A stretch of 64,000 nucleotides of DNA, from assembly GCA_014529385.2 (NCBI GenBank), contig CM043942.1, positions 2,770,501 through 2,834,500 on the forward strand, in the 5' to 3' direction. The notes below the pieces were generated by a model. The model had not been told where the DNA came from, did no database searches, and worked only from the letters and a program-made list of their open reading frames with translations. The translations under genes were made by a program, and so were the position numbers. Shown here piece by piece: positions 8,501-18,569 of this stretch. This DNA is from Adiantum capillus-veneris. Lineage: Eukaryota; Streptophyta; Polypodiopsida; Polypodiales; Pteridaceae. Numbering within the stretch: the stretch's first letter is position 1; each line of letters opens with the position of its first letter.

Positions 8501-10717
8501 ATCCGTCCAGGCTACAGGTGGTCTATTTGCCATCATACGTTTGATCATTAAACAATCCTTAGCTTGGTGACCATACCTACCACATGCGTTGCAAGTTCCA
8601 TTAAATTTTACTCTAAACGTAGGGCACTCACTAGTGCTATGTGGACCTAAGCAAATGGAACACCATTGTTGCTCCCTTCTTGGATACATGTGACTATTTT
8701 GAGGGGGTCGATTATCCTTAAGAGACTCTTGGATTGCCTTGGTGAGGTCTGTCAAGAATGTCTCAAATACCTTTGGCTCATTGGCAATGGGCTTTGCAGT
8801 CATGGGTTCATACTCAATGGCTTGTGAGCTAGTGGATCTCGTGTCAGTAGACACCCTCATGCCTGCTATCATCAAGTTGTCCTCTAATTGGATTGCATTG
8901 GCAGTGACATCTTCCCAGGTTGTGATACCTCTAATCACTAGTCCATTATAGATTCCTTCATTCCTCAACCCTCGGATGAATCGATCAAGCAGTTGGTTAT
9001 TGTTGAAGCGCTCATTTACAGGGCAGCGAGAGTTTATGTGCTTTAGACAACTAATGAAGTCCCTTACTGACTCTCCTTCCTTACGTTCGGCCTTCTGTAG
9101 CTGAGATGCTACACCCCAAAGCACACCTTCTCGTATGTACTCCTTTAGAAACAACCTTCGAAGGGTAGGGTAGATTGTTTTCTCGTCCACCCTTAGGGTT
9201 CTATACCAATCTCCAGCCTTCCCACTTAATGTCAAGCTTAAGGCATTGCACTTATGTAGTTCGTTGCGTTCCCCTAAGGAATCACATACTTGTTCAAACA
9301 CTTCAATGTGTTTCCTAGCATCTTCATCCCCATTGAATTTTTGCGTGATTTTGGCAATTTGTACTGCCTTACTTCTAGGCTCTCTATCAGATGCATGACG
9401 CATATTTTCCGCGATAGATCGACCTATGGTTTGAGCAAACGCTGCCAAGTCACCTATGTGAGGAGGCAGGGCCGGTGGAGGTACTCTTGGAATCATATGT
9501 GGGAGAGGGACGGGTGCCGGTCTTGGCATATGTGTGGATGATGTAGGATATGGAACATAACCGGGCATAGGTCCACTCGGATAAGGGCTAGGGAGCGGCA
9601 CTCGAGGAGCATAAGCAAGTGGTACAATTGGAGGTGTGGGGGCCATGTGTGCATAAGGGGCTAGAGGCACATATGGTCGAGGCCCCATATTAGGTACTAC
9701 GACACTAGGTAGTGGCACTGCGCTAACCGTAGATGTCATCGGTACATTCTCTGTCAGGCTTATCCCTGGAGTGAGCACTGTGTTTTCCTTAATAGAGGGT
9801 TGAGCCAAGTTAGGGAAGCTAAAGTTTTCGCTCGGAGGCTCAGATTGCATAGAGACCCCAGGTGAAATGACGTAAGATGGGTCCATGGGGCTCATTAGAG
9901 GAGTCTCCATTTGTGATAGAGTAGGCTGTTGAGCCTTGCTCGTATCCAGAAATCTCATGGGGCCAGTTGAGAGTATATTTACCCCTCGGTTTTGCCTTTC
10001 TGATTGAATAATGCCATGGATAACATTACAGATCATTTTCTGTTGATCTTCGATGCTCGTGGCACTAGAGGTGGATTGTACAATCTCTATCCATCCTACA
10101 TGGTAGGCGTGGCCAGAGTGTAGATCCGTCAACACCTCAGTGTGGAGGTCGTATGTCCAATGATCATTAATGAACAATCCTTCTAGAGTCGACGTGTTAA
10201 CGGTTTCTTGTGAGGTAGAAGCAATGTTGCTCCCCGTGGTTTTACTTGTCACCAACGGTACTCTAGAGGGAACTTCTGAAGGAGGCAGCTCAACAGGGCC
10301 TTCTTGGTAAGAAGTTGGCAGGATATCCACATGGACACTCTTTGGGGGTGTGGGGTCCACGTGCGATGTGAAAGGAGAGTCCACTTCCCCACCCCCTTCG
10401 TGTGCTTCATTTGCATCAGGTTCCGAGCGAGTAGCTCTACCTAATGTTTCCATGAAATGGCTAAACATACTAGTACTAGGCTGTGGAGCTTCGGGAGGTG
10501 CATGGCCTTCTCTCTCAGTGTTTTGGGTAGGGTATGCTTCCATGATTTCTGAGTCGGAGGAGGAATCACTAGCGGCTATTTTAGGGTCTTGGGTGGTGCT
10601 ACCTTGTGTCCCCGCTGAGGGTCTAGAGCTTATCGTGGATGGGTAATGGGTGTCCGTATGAACAGAGGCACCCTCAATATGCTCGTGTTCTAGCACCCGC
10701 CCAGAGCGTAAGTGCAT
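5537..10717 (-). CDS. gag-protease polyprotein of a non-autonomous LTR retrotransposon (1726 aa)
   Basis: A single open frame starts with MHLRSG, like many Ty3-type gags. A long low-complexity N-terminus, proline-rich at about residues 330-440, precedes a retrotransposon gag (capsid) domain at about 455-615, with the GKAGDWYRTL segment and the helix around FIRGLRNEGIYNGL. Four zinc-knuckle-like motifs follow: C-x2-C-x3-H-x4-C near 684, a canonical C-x2-C-x4-H-x4-C near 708-722 (CNACGRYGHQAKDC), and two more x3-type knuckles near 859 and 897. A basic, charged linker leads to a retropepsin-like aspartic protease at about 1285-1400 with active site LDGGAGVSIV (Asp at 1297) and the ILGRPF flap-distal motif. 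The usual D-S/T-G is D-G-G here. The tail carries four W-(V/I)-P-K motifs in lysine-rich sequence and then simply stops: no reverse transcriptase follows. Role inferred: particle assembly, RNA binding and self-processing. Confidence 0.93.
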   Translation of the reverse strand: MHLRSGRVLEHEHIEGASVHTDTHYPSTISSRPSAGTQGSTTQDPKIAASDSSSDSEIMEAYPTQNTEREGHAPPEAPQPSTSMFSHFMETLGRATRSEPDANEAHEGGGEVDSPFTSHVDPTPPKSVHVDILPTSYQEGPVELPPSEVPSRVPLVTSKTTGSNIASTSQETVNTSTLEGLFINDHWTYDLHTEVLTDLHSGHAYHVGWIEIVQSTSSATSIEDQQKMICNVIHGIIQSERQNRGVNILSTGPMRFLDTSKAQQPTLSQMETPLMSPMDPSYVISPGVSMQSEPPSENFSFPNLAQPSIKENTVLTPGISLTENVPMTSTVSAVPLPSVVVPNMGPRPYVPLAPYAHMAPTPPIVPLAYAPRVPLPSPYPSGPMPGYVPYPTSSTHMPRPAPVPLPHMIPRVPPPALPPHIGDLAAFAQTIGRSIAENMRHASDREPRSKAVQIAKITQKFNGDEDARKHIEVFEQVCDSLGERNELHKCNALSLTLSGKAGDWYRTLRVDEKTIYPTLRRLFLKEYIREGVLWGVASQLQKAERKEGESVRDFISCLKHINSRCPVNERFNNNQLLDRFIRGLRNEGIYNGLVIRGITTWEDVTANAIQLEDNLMIAGMRVSTDTRSTSSQAIEYEPMTAKPIANEPKVFETFLTDLTKAIQESLKDNRPPQNSHMYPRREQQWCSICLGPHSTSECPTFRVKFNGTCNACGRYGHQAKDCLMIKRMMANRPPVAWTDAPRAPVLMPAPPVEQLPQHMVPRSQNVVQATPLPPPVLGPQPPHPRVAPMNQVGCEPSNAYADGCEEEIDTSIAYGLDTLEECPIYYMEDCWGQVKPVYQAAALASRGQNINTQARRPPLQCYECGGPHRVAECPIRLQKNAAQMQVNQGSTSPMPILTCNRCGIDHLIAQCPYNPNAPKITPLNLVEIASVTSPIPPVAPAYAITRSMLQGPGHILEERDTASVIQAKKKKTRRKKSQNTENSKPSSKTNIGTGDDPVYMNDLEDDSDSVETMETRTNTTKGKTDKENRNMEPNENRIRENHKEPLKTPQVFPNPIQDPQDKPQGQKGKNRKKKIGTYPNPVDEIEQVKHLRGLVEETQRKLEPEPMQVKIHDTVFPTEVHPPHMNHRPLAISSIIQEGSEDGTSESEHTPFLLERMFNEGIPDPIEEYEIPSSPVPSQGPTPCKTPMNVAKLVDFMSSEVRTTIIAKLYGDPELFLALRAFLNGELRTGLPQFAQPNRPDSIMIDEENHVQSLDLDGHESVIEVPINELGQYFEGDESNATLPITAKGLTIKGILDGGAGVSIVTKDCWESMGKPRLSVTNIVVKMANGTIAKPMGMLKDLKIKVLGHKVRHTFIVMDFSKHLMSYEMILGRPFMREAQMVHDWSKNHVYLQFQDFVLRVDLVTGKVHPLGSKTIIDHRSDTTVHSAPLQYCYTCKKDTDIGQDSPYMDILPGMTESDNVDWVHLASTIDTWGNRGTTWVTHEGDEMPIPLNMLQAMHIASDKTHPKVTKKTYKWVPKASLVTISDAKKQKPCKKCTTRSKKSKKMLRWIPKRLLEAQGYYQGNDQIWVPKRRLCSYLSPDPSEPNPVAPKRINDRGKKKITKCYTPAPELVWVPKKERFVPPSSGRGESHEAFSSSCNTSIEVKASTQPPSIVVDLHEATKESTPPSVQESPDEPLQVQSWESTLPPLQLDKAPRVIENYWQKSSPITNWNNWFQRVTSSFQTV

Positions 10718-11666
10718 GTGCTTTTGATACCCTTAGGTGTCAAAAAGCTGCTCTAGGAGGCCTTGTGACTAGTTTTTAGCCTGTTTTTTGTTTGTTTTTT
10801 TGCTAGATTTTTTAGAGCGTGTCGTGGAATGGGCCGTGTGATAGCTCGAAACGAGCATATCGGTCAGAGGGTCGTGCCGTGCTTTACAGCCCTCCGTTTG
10901 GTCACTCTATGCCCTCGGAATCCCTAAAACTGTCAATTTTCAGTAGGGAACTAGGCCCAAACTAGAAAGTCTAAGGGTGCAAGTGGGAAGAGAAAGGAGG
11001 AGAGTGGAGGACTTGTCCCACATGCTCTCATTCTCTCTTGAGGGAGTAGGGTATATATATAAGAGTGAGTCTAGTATATAACATAAGACTGAGGACTGAG
11101 GCATGGGCCTGGGCTTGGGCTTGGGCTTGGGAAAATGATCCCAATCCCGATCTATCTTTTATACAAACCAACCCGTCCGTTTTAAGAGTCACGTTTTTTA
11201 TTTTCGAAAAATTTAGCCGCCCGCTCGCTCGCGTTTTTGATTTCCGATTTTTTTATTTTTTTTATTTTTTTTTCATTTTTTTTTTTTGGGATAAAAATTT
11301 TAAAATTTTTATTTTTTTATTTTTTTTGGGTACAGAAAATATAGAAATTGAAAACGCAGATATGCAGAAATTGCAGAAAACGCAGATATGCAGAAAATGC
11401 AGAAATTGCAGAAAATTTAAAAAACGCAGAAATGCAGAAAATTGCAGAAATTGAAAACGCCGAACTTGAAAATGCAGAAATTGCAGAAATTGAAAAAACG
11501 CAAGAAATGCAGAAAATTGAAAAAGCACAGACAATAGCAGAAATTGAAACTTGACAGAAAACGCAAAAAAAAGAAATCTCCACACACTCCTTCCCTACCT
11601 TTCCTATGATAGAAATTGCACCACAAGGAAGCGTAAAGTGCTAACCGAGCTTAGTGTAGGGCATAT
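10718..11666 (-). other. leader region between primer site and gag start
   Basis: About 950 bp of untranslated leader. From gag outward it holds ordinary sequence, a GCTTGG minisatellite near 11105-11131, a T/A-rich block at about 11240-11330, and the GCAGAAA-type repeat listed separately. No conserved coding frame is supported; open frames here derive from the repeats. Confidence 0.7.
11343..11572 (-). repeat. purine-rich GCAGAAA-type short-period repeat in the leader
   Basis: The plus strand shows more than a dozen irregular copies of GCAGAAA with ATT, ACGC or TTGAAA spacers. The sense (minus) strand therefore reads as repeated TTTCTGC blocks. This lies between the primer site and gag, where packaging or translation-control elements usually sit. 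The regularity suggests expansion by slippage; a function is unproven. Confidence 0.7.
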
Positions 11667-11683
11667 CCCCGGCAGCGGCGCCA
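11667..11683 (-). other. primer binding site, tRNA-Asp type
   Basis: The minus strand, 4 nt inside the right LTR, reads TGGCGCCGCTGCCGGGG. From memory of plant tRNA-Asp(GUC), this is complementary to its 3' end including CCA, with a single mismatch. The same primer type is known from Ty3 elements of the Athila/Tat group. Confidence 0.8.
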
Positions 11684-11687
11684 AAAA

Positions 11688-11937
11688 TGTGCGCTCCTTG
11701 CCGCACTGTCGAAGCAAGGGACTTGCCAATACACCGTGTGCGAGCCACAAACGGCTCCAAGCACACAACAAGCCTAAACTAGCAAGCTCAAGAAAACAAA
11801 GGGTGTGTCACTCACCGCTCTACGCTCGCCTTCGTGGTGGATTCCTCGCCGCGATGAAGAAGAAGCTGCAGTCGTGCCGCGCTCAACCGCTTCGCCGCCA
11901 TCGTGCCTTCGTAATGCTCGATCGCACACACACTCTC

Positions 11938-11968
<31 letters not shown>

Positions 11969-12261
11969 AGGAGGTGAAGAAGAAGAAGATGGAGATGGAG
12001 CAAGAGCACTCTTCTATTGCACAAATGAGAGAATGAGTAAAAATTAGGTTTAGTTGGCTTTTATAGGAGCTCACCCCATTCACACTTGGGCGCCCATGCT
12101 TAACCAACTAATCCCTTGAATGTCCAAGTTAAAGTGCGCCTTTCATTGGCGATCACTCTACCTTTCCCTATTGGTCCGACAAGCCCGGTACCTGACTCTA
12201 CCAAATACATAATACGCGTCCATCGTAGGTGATGGGTGTCCGTGTGCCGTGAGGGTTAACA
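11688..12261 (-). repeat. 5' LTR of the gag-protease element
   Basis: This is the 574-bp partner of 2892-3469. It supplies the promoter for minus-strand transcription toward gag. It includes a CT/CA microsatellite at about 11935-11970 that differs in length from the other LTR. Confidence 0.95.
12056..12068 (-). promoter_or_regulatory. LTR TATA box
   Basis: The minus strand reads CCTATAAAAGCC within the 5' LTR. This is the best TATA match in the LTR and is correctly oriented toward the leader and gag. The same box occurs in the other LTR near 3264-3276. Confidence 0.65.
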
Positions 12262-12266
12262 CCTCA
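12262..12266. repeat. target site duplication CCTCA, right copy
   Basis: Exact partner of 2887-2891. Removing the element and one copy rejoins an open frame of the older host element without a shift. Confidence 0.95.
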
Positions 12267-12322
12267 CCACTATCATTTCAAGCATGGCTTGACCAGTTTG
12301 TCATACCAGACCTAAACATAAA

Positions 12323-12668
12323 GGGGGTTGGATATCAGGCCATGCCAAGGCTAGAAGCACTACCAAAACCACCACTCCATCAACAATACCAACCTGAGAG
12401 TAGAACAAGAATGTTAAATTTGATCAGAACTGGAGCACCACATCAAGAACGAGAACGAGAAGAAATGGTCGAAGCGGAGATTGACCACTTGCTAGGGGGT
12501 TGGATACTAGGCCATGTTAGGGCTAGAAGCACTACCAAAACCACCACTCCATCAACAATACTAAGATGATAGTAGAACAAGAGTGTCAAATTTGATCAAG
12601 AATGGAGCACCACATCAAGAACGAGAGCGAGAAAGAATGGTCGAAGCGGAGGAATGAACGCTTGCTAG
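12323..12668 (+). repeat. 172-bp tandem duplication in the older gag
   Basis: Two copies begin at 12323 and 12495 with GGGGGTTGGATA and are about 90% alike by eye. The period is not a multiple of three, so the duplication itself shifts the reading frame of the older gag. Confidence 0.8.
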
Positions 12669-13006
12669 ACCAATCATGAATTATGGATTAGGAGCACCCC
12701 TAGGTGAGGAACACGTACCATATCATAGGCCAGAAAGAGCTCAAAGAGGAGGAATTGGGAATCCTATGCTTAGATTGAAGGATCATCATAGAATTAGACC
12801 ATCTCAAGTCCAAAAATGGGTTAAAAAGAAATATTCAAAAAACAGGGACCCAAGGGATCACGTGGAAGCATTTGTGCGTGTCATTAGAGTTGAGGAAGTC
12901 CTAGACTTTTCCACGTAGTTCATAGGATTTGGGCTAACTCTAGAGGAGGATGCCGCCACCTGGTTTGGTTGCATTGAACATAGAGATTTTGAGTCAATGG
13001 AGCATA

Positions 13007-14227
13007 TTAGAAAATTTCGTAGGTCATTTGGAGGGCCTTGTAAGAAATTGTATTTCTCTCTCTAGAAATTTTTTATAAAATGCACTTACACCTTGTGAGT
13101 ACGTCCAAAAGGACAACCAGACACTCTAAAAAGTAGATTTATATTCTCAATCGTCCTTGAAAACGGTCACTTTTTTATTTAATGCGAGCGTCTTTTTCAG
13201 GAGACAGGTGCGGCGCATTCAATGCAGTTTACGTCATCACTAAAAGTTGAAAAGTCACAAACTGTCAAATATTGATAGATTTTGAGGCTTTTGACACCAC
13301 CAATGCGTCCGGAACGCCAAAATACCCTAAAAACGAATGTCTACTTGCCTCATTCCGACAACCGGAGAGGCAAAAAATGTCAAAAAACCTCAAAAAATGG
13401 GCTTTTTACTTAAGGCGCGCGAGGAGGCATTTCTAAATTCTAAAATGCCCCTCTGCGCGCCGTTAGTACAAAGCTCTTTATAGTGATTTTTGGACACTTA
13501 TCTTTCCAGAAAGCTCCTTTTTAGAGGTTTTGGGACATTTTCCTCTCAAAAAGCTCCCTAAAAAGAGAAAAAAGGGGCTTTTTACTAACGGCGCGCGAGG
13601 AGGCATTCCAAAATTCTAGAATGCCCCTCTGCGCGTTGTTAGTACAAAGCTCCTTTTAGTGATTTTTGGACACTTATCTTTTCAGAAAGCCCCTTTTAAG
13701 AGGTTTTTGGATATTTTCCTCTCAAAAAGCTCCCTAAAAAGAGGAAAAAAGGGCTTTTTACTAACGGCGCGCGAGGAGGCATTACAAAATTTTGGAATGG
13801 CCCCTCGCACGCCATTAGTAAAATGTTCCTTTAGGGCTTTTTGATATTTTTTTGCCTCTTTGGATGTCTGAGCGAGGCAATTGGACTTTCATTTCTAGGA
13901 GATATGTGCATTCCGGACGCATTGACAATATCAAAAGTTTCAAAATCTTCCACCACTTGATAGTTTTGTGACTTTTTGAGTTCTAGTGATGACATAGCCC
14001 GTATCAAATGCACCGCATCTACCTTCTGAAAAAGGTGCTCGCATTAAATGAAAGAGAGTGCTCGTTTTCAAGGACCACTAGATTATTAAATGAGGAGAGG
14101 GACACCTTTTATATTTTTGTTAATATCAATCTATTTTTCTACGTAACGTAGGCTCTTCTCTCATTGGAGGAGCTTATTTTCCTCTCTCTTCCAAAAGGCC
14201 CTCCAAAAGACCTCCGAAATCTCCTAA
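13007..14227. mobile_element. foldback or MULE-like element with long imperfect terminal inverted repeats
   Basis: The ends form an imperfect inverted repeat of about 300 bp per arm. The best-matched part is about 13155-13320 against about 13905-14075, sharing blocks such as TCCTTGAAAAC, AATGCGAG and CAATGCGTCCGGAA. Outer blocks around GGAGGGCC at 13030 and 14197 match too. The centre is a tandem array of hairpins, listed separately. No transposase frame is present, so it would be non-autonomous. It splits an older gag. Exact termini and target duplication cannot be fixed by eye. Confidence 0.7.
13401..13830. repeat. 176-bp tandem repeats, each carrying a GC-rich hairpin
   Basis: The anchor GCTTTTTACT starts at 13401, 13577 and 13753, an exact 176-bp period with two and a half copies. 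Each unit opens with a hairpin whose left arm contains ACTAACGGCGCGCGAGGAGG and whose right arm contains CCCCTCTGCGCGCCGTTAGT, separated by a few AT-rich bases around an AAATTCTA centre. Confidence 0.85.
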
Positions 14228-15124
14228 TTCAGAGGTATTTGACGAGTTTATCAAGAAATTCTCTCAAAAAAGGATAGCTCACAATATGGTCTTGTAAATC
14301 CATAAGGTCAAGTAAAAAGAAGGAGAATCTATACAAAAAGAAACTTTAAGGCTAAACAATACGTAAAATTCTATCCCGTGGAAGAGTTACCAACGCAGTC
14401 TAGACTCATGTTGATAGTTATCCAAGGACCGAGGAGAATGCGGACCTTTAGAAGGATTTGTATATGAAGAAGAGCACAACTCTAAATGAGTTGACCAAAG
14501 AAGCCCTATACCTAGTAGACAGTTGTGTTGTCTACAAGGAAGGTGTATAAAGATTTAGATGATGATTCGTCATCATAGCATAGTGGATCAAAGTCCACAA
14601 AATCAGCACAAAGGAGCAAGGCACTTTTAATTCAGGAGCAACTTATTGAAGAAGTGATCAAAATAATAAGCCCATTTGCTAAGCCACAGGCTAAGCAACC
14701 CAATTGGTGTGCCATCAAATAAAATGGGAAAAATCATGTGATGAAAGAGTGTTACTACAACAAGGGATATGTGAGAGAGAAATAATATGCCCCACCAACC
14801 CAGGTAACACCTCCTCAAGTACCACCAATGCCTAGATATACAACAAGGAATTTTCCAGGAACAGTGGGGGTTGAACGGCCACAACCAATTTTGGGGCAAC
14901 AATCACCTCTCCCAGGAGCAGGACCAATAGACATTAGGTATGCAACCACTGTAGAAGAACCGGAGGAACAAGCCTTAGTGCCTGTGCCCGTATATTACAA
15001 AGAGCCAAGTGGATATATGGATAGTTCAGCATATTATCCACCCAAAGAGCCGAAAGCACCAAAACCTTGGAGTAGGATTGGGAATGTTGGACCACCAACA
15101 GTAGCTAAAGATACAACATATTAG

Positions 15125-15954
15125 ATGAGAGAACATTATTGTTCATAGCCAATGATGGCTTAGCAAGCACAACACTAATCCTATCACATGCAACACACTA
15201 ATTGCAAGCACACACACATAGATGTATCGAGCACCACACTCCAATCAAACCTATGTGCACACAAAATCAAGAGAGGGCAATCACACAAGATTAGAGAGGG
15301 ATTAACCACTAATTAGTTACGATTTAGCTAATCAAAGTATCATTAGCAATCATAAGAAGCATGAGAGAGGCATAAAGAAAGAGAATTAAGCATTGATTAG
15401 TGTTAACCAAGTCACATGATCAAGGAGAAGCTCAAGGGCTCCATAGACACACACCTCAAGAGCTCTCACCAAAGAGTGCTCTCAACAAATGAGCTTGAGA
15501 ACCCTAATTTCTTTTACACACTGCCTTATATACCTAGGGTAAAAAAATGCAATGTCTAGGCACCCAAGGTCTTTAGGGCTCCACCACTTACTGAATCTAG
15601 TACCTATGCCCACTAGCTGACCTGTTCTTTACATCTTGGAACTCCCATTGAGCCCGTAACACATTAAAATATTACAATGGCTTGAAATAAATTGGGAATT
15701 TACAATACGTGACCATTTTGGAAAAACGTGAAAAATGTGTAACTACAATATTCACTGCTTCTTTCTATTGATCTCCGATGTGCATTCGTACGTCTTCGGT
15801 CGTTAGCAGCTTTTGTTAACTAAAGTTGACTCAGTTAACAATCATCTAAGAAAACTTTTTCTCTTTAACAATAGGATTTATTGTCATTGGCAGATGCTTT
15901 TGAGCTACCAGACTTTGGTTCAGAAGACACCCCTTTCTCCTACAATCACTTAAT
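15125..15954. other. unassigned, LTR-like non-coding stretch
   Basis: No gene seen. The sequence around 15480-15560 contains a TATATACC box and CTCAAGAGCT-type blocks like a plant LTR. It lies just downstream, in the minus-strand sense, of the decayed gag at 15955-16560, so it may be that element's 3' region. Confidence 0.3.
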
Positions 15955-16560
15955 TGTCTTCTAATTGAATTTCATTTCTAGTGAGCGCTTTCCAAGTAGT
16001 AATACCTCTAATGACTAGGTCATTGTAGATATCCTCATGTCGTAGACCTCTAATGAATCTATCAAGAAACTGGTTATTGTTGAAACATTCATTTGGAATA
16101 CAATGAGAATTCAATTGCTTCAAACAATTAATAAATCCTTTCACTGACTCCGCTTCCTCCCGTTTGGTTTTTTGGATTTGAGAAGCTACACCCCAAAGCA
16201 GACCCTCTCGTATGTACTCTTTTCAAGAACAATCTCCAAAGAGTAGGGTAATGCATGCACTCTTCAACCCTCAAGGTCCTATACCAATCTCCAGCCTTCC
16301 CACTCAAGGTCAAGCTTAAGGCCTTACACTTATGTAGCTCATTGTGCTCTTCCAAGGAATCACAAATGTGTTAGAATACCTCAATACACTTTCTAACATT
16401 TTTGTCACAACTGAATTTTTGGGTGAGCTTGACCACTTGTACCGTCTTACTTATAGGTTCCTTTTGAAGTACATATTTGCGAAAATACTGCCAAATCACC
16501 TAAATGAGCAGGTACAATGGTGTAGGTTCTCTTGGAACCACGTATGAACGGGTGGGCATT
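15955..16560 (-). pseudogene. decayed gag domain, relative of the 9.4-kb element's gag
   Basis: Two broken frames, 15950-16144 and 16128-16355, together align with the gag domain of the intact polyprotein. They share the segments ALSLTLSGKAGDWYRTLRV, FNNNQFLDRFIRGLR and VIRGITTW in the same order. At least one frameshift lies where they overlap near 16140, and a further break lies near 16220 in the KRVHTRGSAL stretch. Upstream sequence to about 16560 still resembles the intact gag at DNA level. This shows that the gag-only family has older copies at the same locus. No protein is expected. Confidence 0.85.
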
Positions 16561-16699
16561 GGACAGTATGGTGTTGCTCCAAGCGGTGGTCCAAAGTTCA
16601 CAAGTGTGGCCCTTGGTATAGTAGAGGCATGATATGATCTGTTACTATTAACTAGCATGGATCCGCTTGAATTAGAGCTCGGATAATGAGGTCATGGAG

Positions 16700-17699
<1,000 letters not shown>

Positions 17700-17700
<1 letters not shown>

Positions 17701-18569
17701 CAATAATGTCCATCAAGAGTACCAAGCATATGGCACATAGAGAAGAGAACAAACTTAATACCTAATGAATTGATGACTTTAGAGGCTACAATCAAGAAGA
17801 TTGCAATGACAGAGTCACATGGTGTGCATTACTGATACCGAGAATTTCAATTGTAGCATCAAAGCAAATAGACTCAACAGTTTCAATGGAGGCTCAAATT
17901 GTGGGGCACATTGTTGCTAACATGGATGAAAAATTATTGGTTGGTAAATCTAGTTCCCAAGTTAAAGGCAAGGTGTATGAATTTCACATTGCAAATAGTC
18001 CAAGTTTGTACGTGTGGAGACTTTACAGATTGCATAGCACAAGGCAAACCATACATGGCTTGCAAGCATATTTACTTTCTCTATCTTTAATACTTTGGAT
18101 TGGATGTGAACCATAACATTTTTATCCATCAAAACAAGCTCACAAATGAAGATCTATTGTGAGTGTTCAGCTATCATCATACGATGTAATCGATGATGCG
18201 GAGCACCTTAGTAATGCCAATCCATATGGAAAAATTGTATCTTGTAACGTCGTTTTGAATATTTGAAACATTTTGCAATAATTAATTCTCATAACGTTGT
18301 TAATTTCTTGATGTGTGCATAATTATAATTGTAGATTGTAAATAGATTTTATTATCGTCCTCGGAGGTCAAATATGACCTATGGGACCAAATTTACATGT
18401 GGTGTAGTATGTGTGTGGCTAATGAGTGATTCTTAGTGCTCCAAAATTGTGGTGATGAGAGTCGCAATGGAGAGCCCACATTGTGGCTGGGAGAGGAAAG
18501 CATGTAGGTCTTAGTCATGGCTGAAAATGTGAGGGAAGCAAGTTCGGATGTGACCAAAAGCTGAGCACT
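17700..18569. other. unassigned intergenic stretch
   Basis: Only short overlapping frames without family resemblance. No RNA gene or repeat structure recognised. Confidence 0.4.

Larger units (their letters stand above)
2892..12261 (-). mobile_element. complete young non-autonomous LTR retrotransposon (gag-protease only, TR-GAG-like)
   Basis: Seen directly: two direct LTRs (2892-3469 and 11688-12261) beginning TG and ending CA on both strands, a 5-bp target duplication, a primer site beside the right LTR and a purine tract beside the left LTR, so the element reads on the minus strand. Inside are one 1726-codon gag-protease frame (10717 to 5537) and a 143-codon frame (5263 to 4832). No reverse transcriptase, RNase H or integrase motifs occur in any frame of the 2-kb tail where pol would lie. 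The LTRs differ by three substitutions plus 4 bp of microsatellite length, so the insertion is recent. Known: TR-GAG elements in plants carry gag without pol and rely on enzymes of other elements. Inferred: this element was mobile recently with help in trans. A decayed relative of its gag lies at 15955-16560. Confidence 0.95.
12267..15124 (+). pseudogene. older gag remnant, host of the young element, interrupted by a foldback element
   Basis: From 12267 the frame that was open before the young insertion continues as a proline- and glutamine-rich stretch. A gag-like domain follows at about 12676-13030, with the typical pattern of a charged helix (RDPRDHVEAF), then LEEDAATWF and a following helix. 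A stop after residue 80 of the 12676 frame breaks it. The foldback element at about 13007-14227 separates this from a C-terminal portion at about 14580-15124, which contains a damaged zinc-knuckle-like segment (C-x7-H-x4-C, one Cys missing) and a proline-rich end. No pol follows. The element type looks like another gag-only relative, but decay prevents certainty. Confidence 0.6.

Noticed and set aside
5721-10646. Many plus-strand frames of 60-157 codons
   Set aside because: All are antisense shadows of the 1726-codon gag-protease frame.
11105-11131. WAWAWA-type peptide frame
   Set aside because: Comes from a GCTTGG minisatellite in the element leader.
11262-11626. Overlapping frames rich in Phe, Cys and Ser, or in Glu, Asn and Ala
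   Set aside because: They derive from the GCAGAAA repeat in the leader of the gag-protease element and appear in several phases at once.
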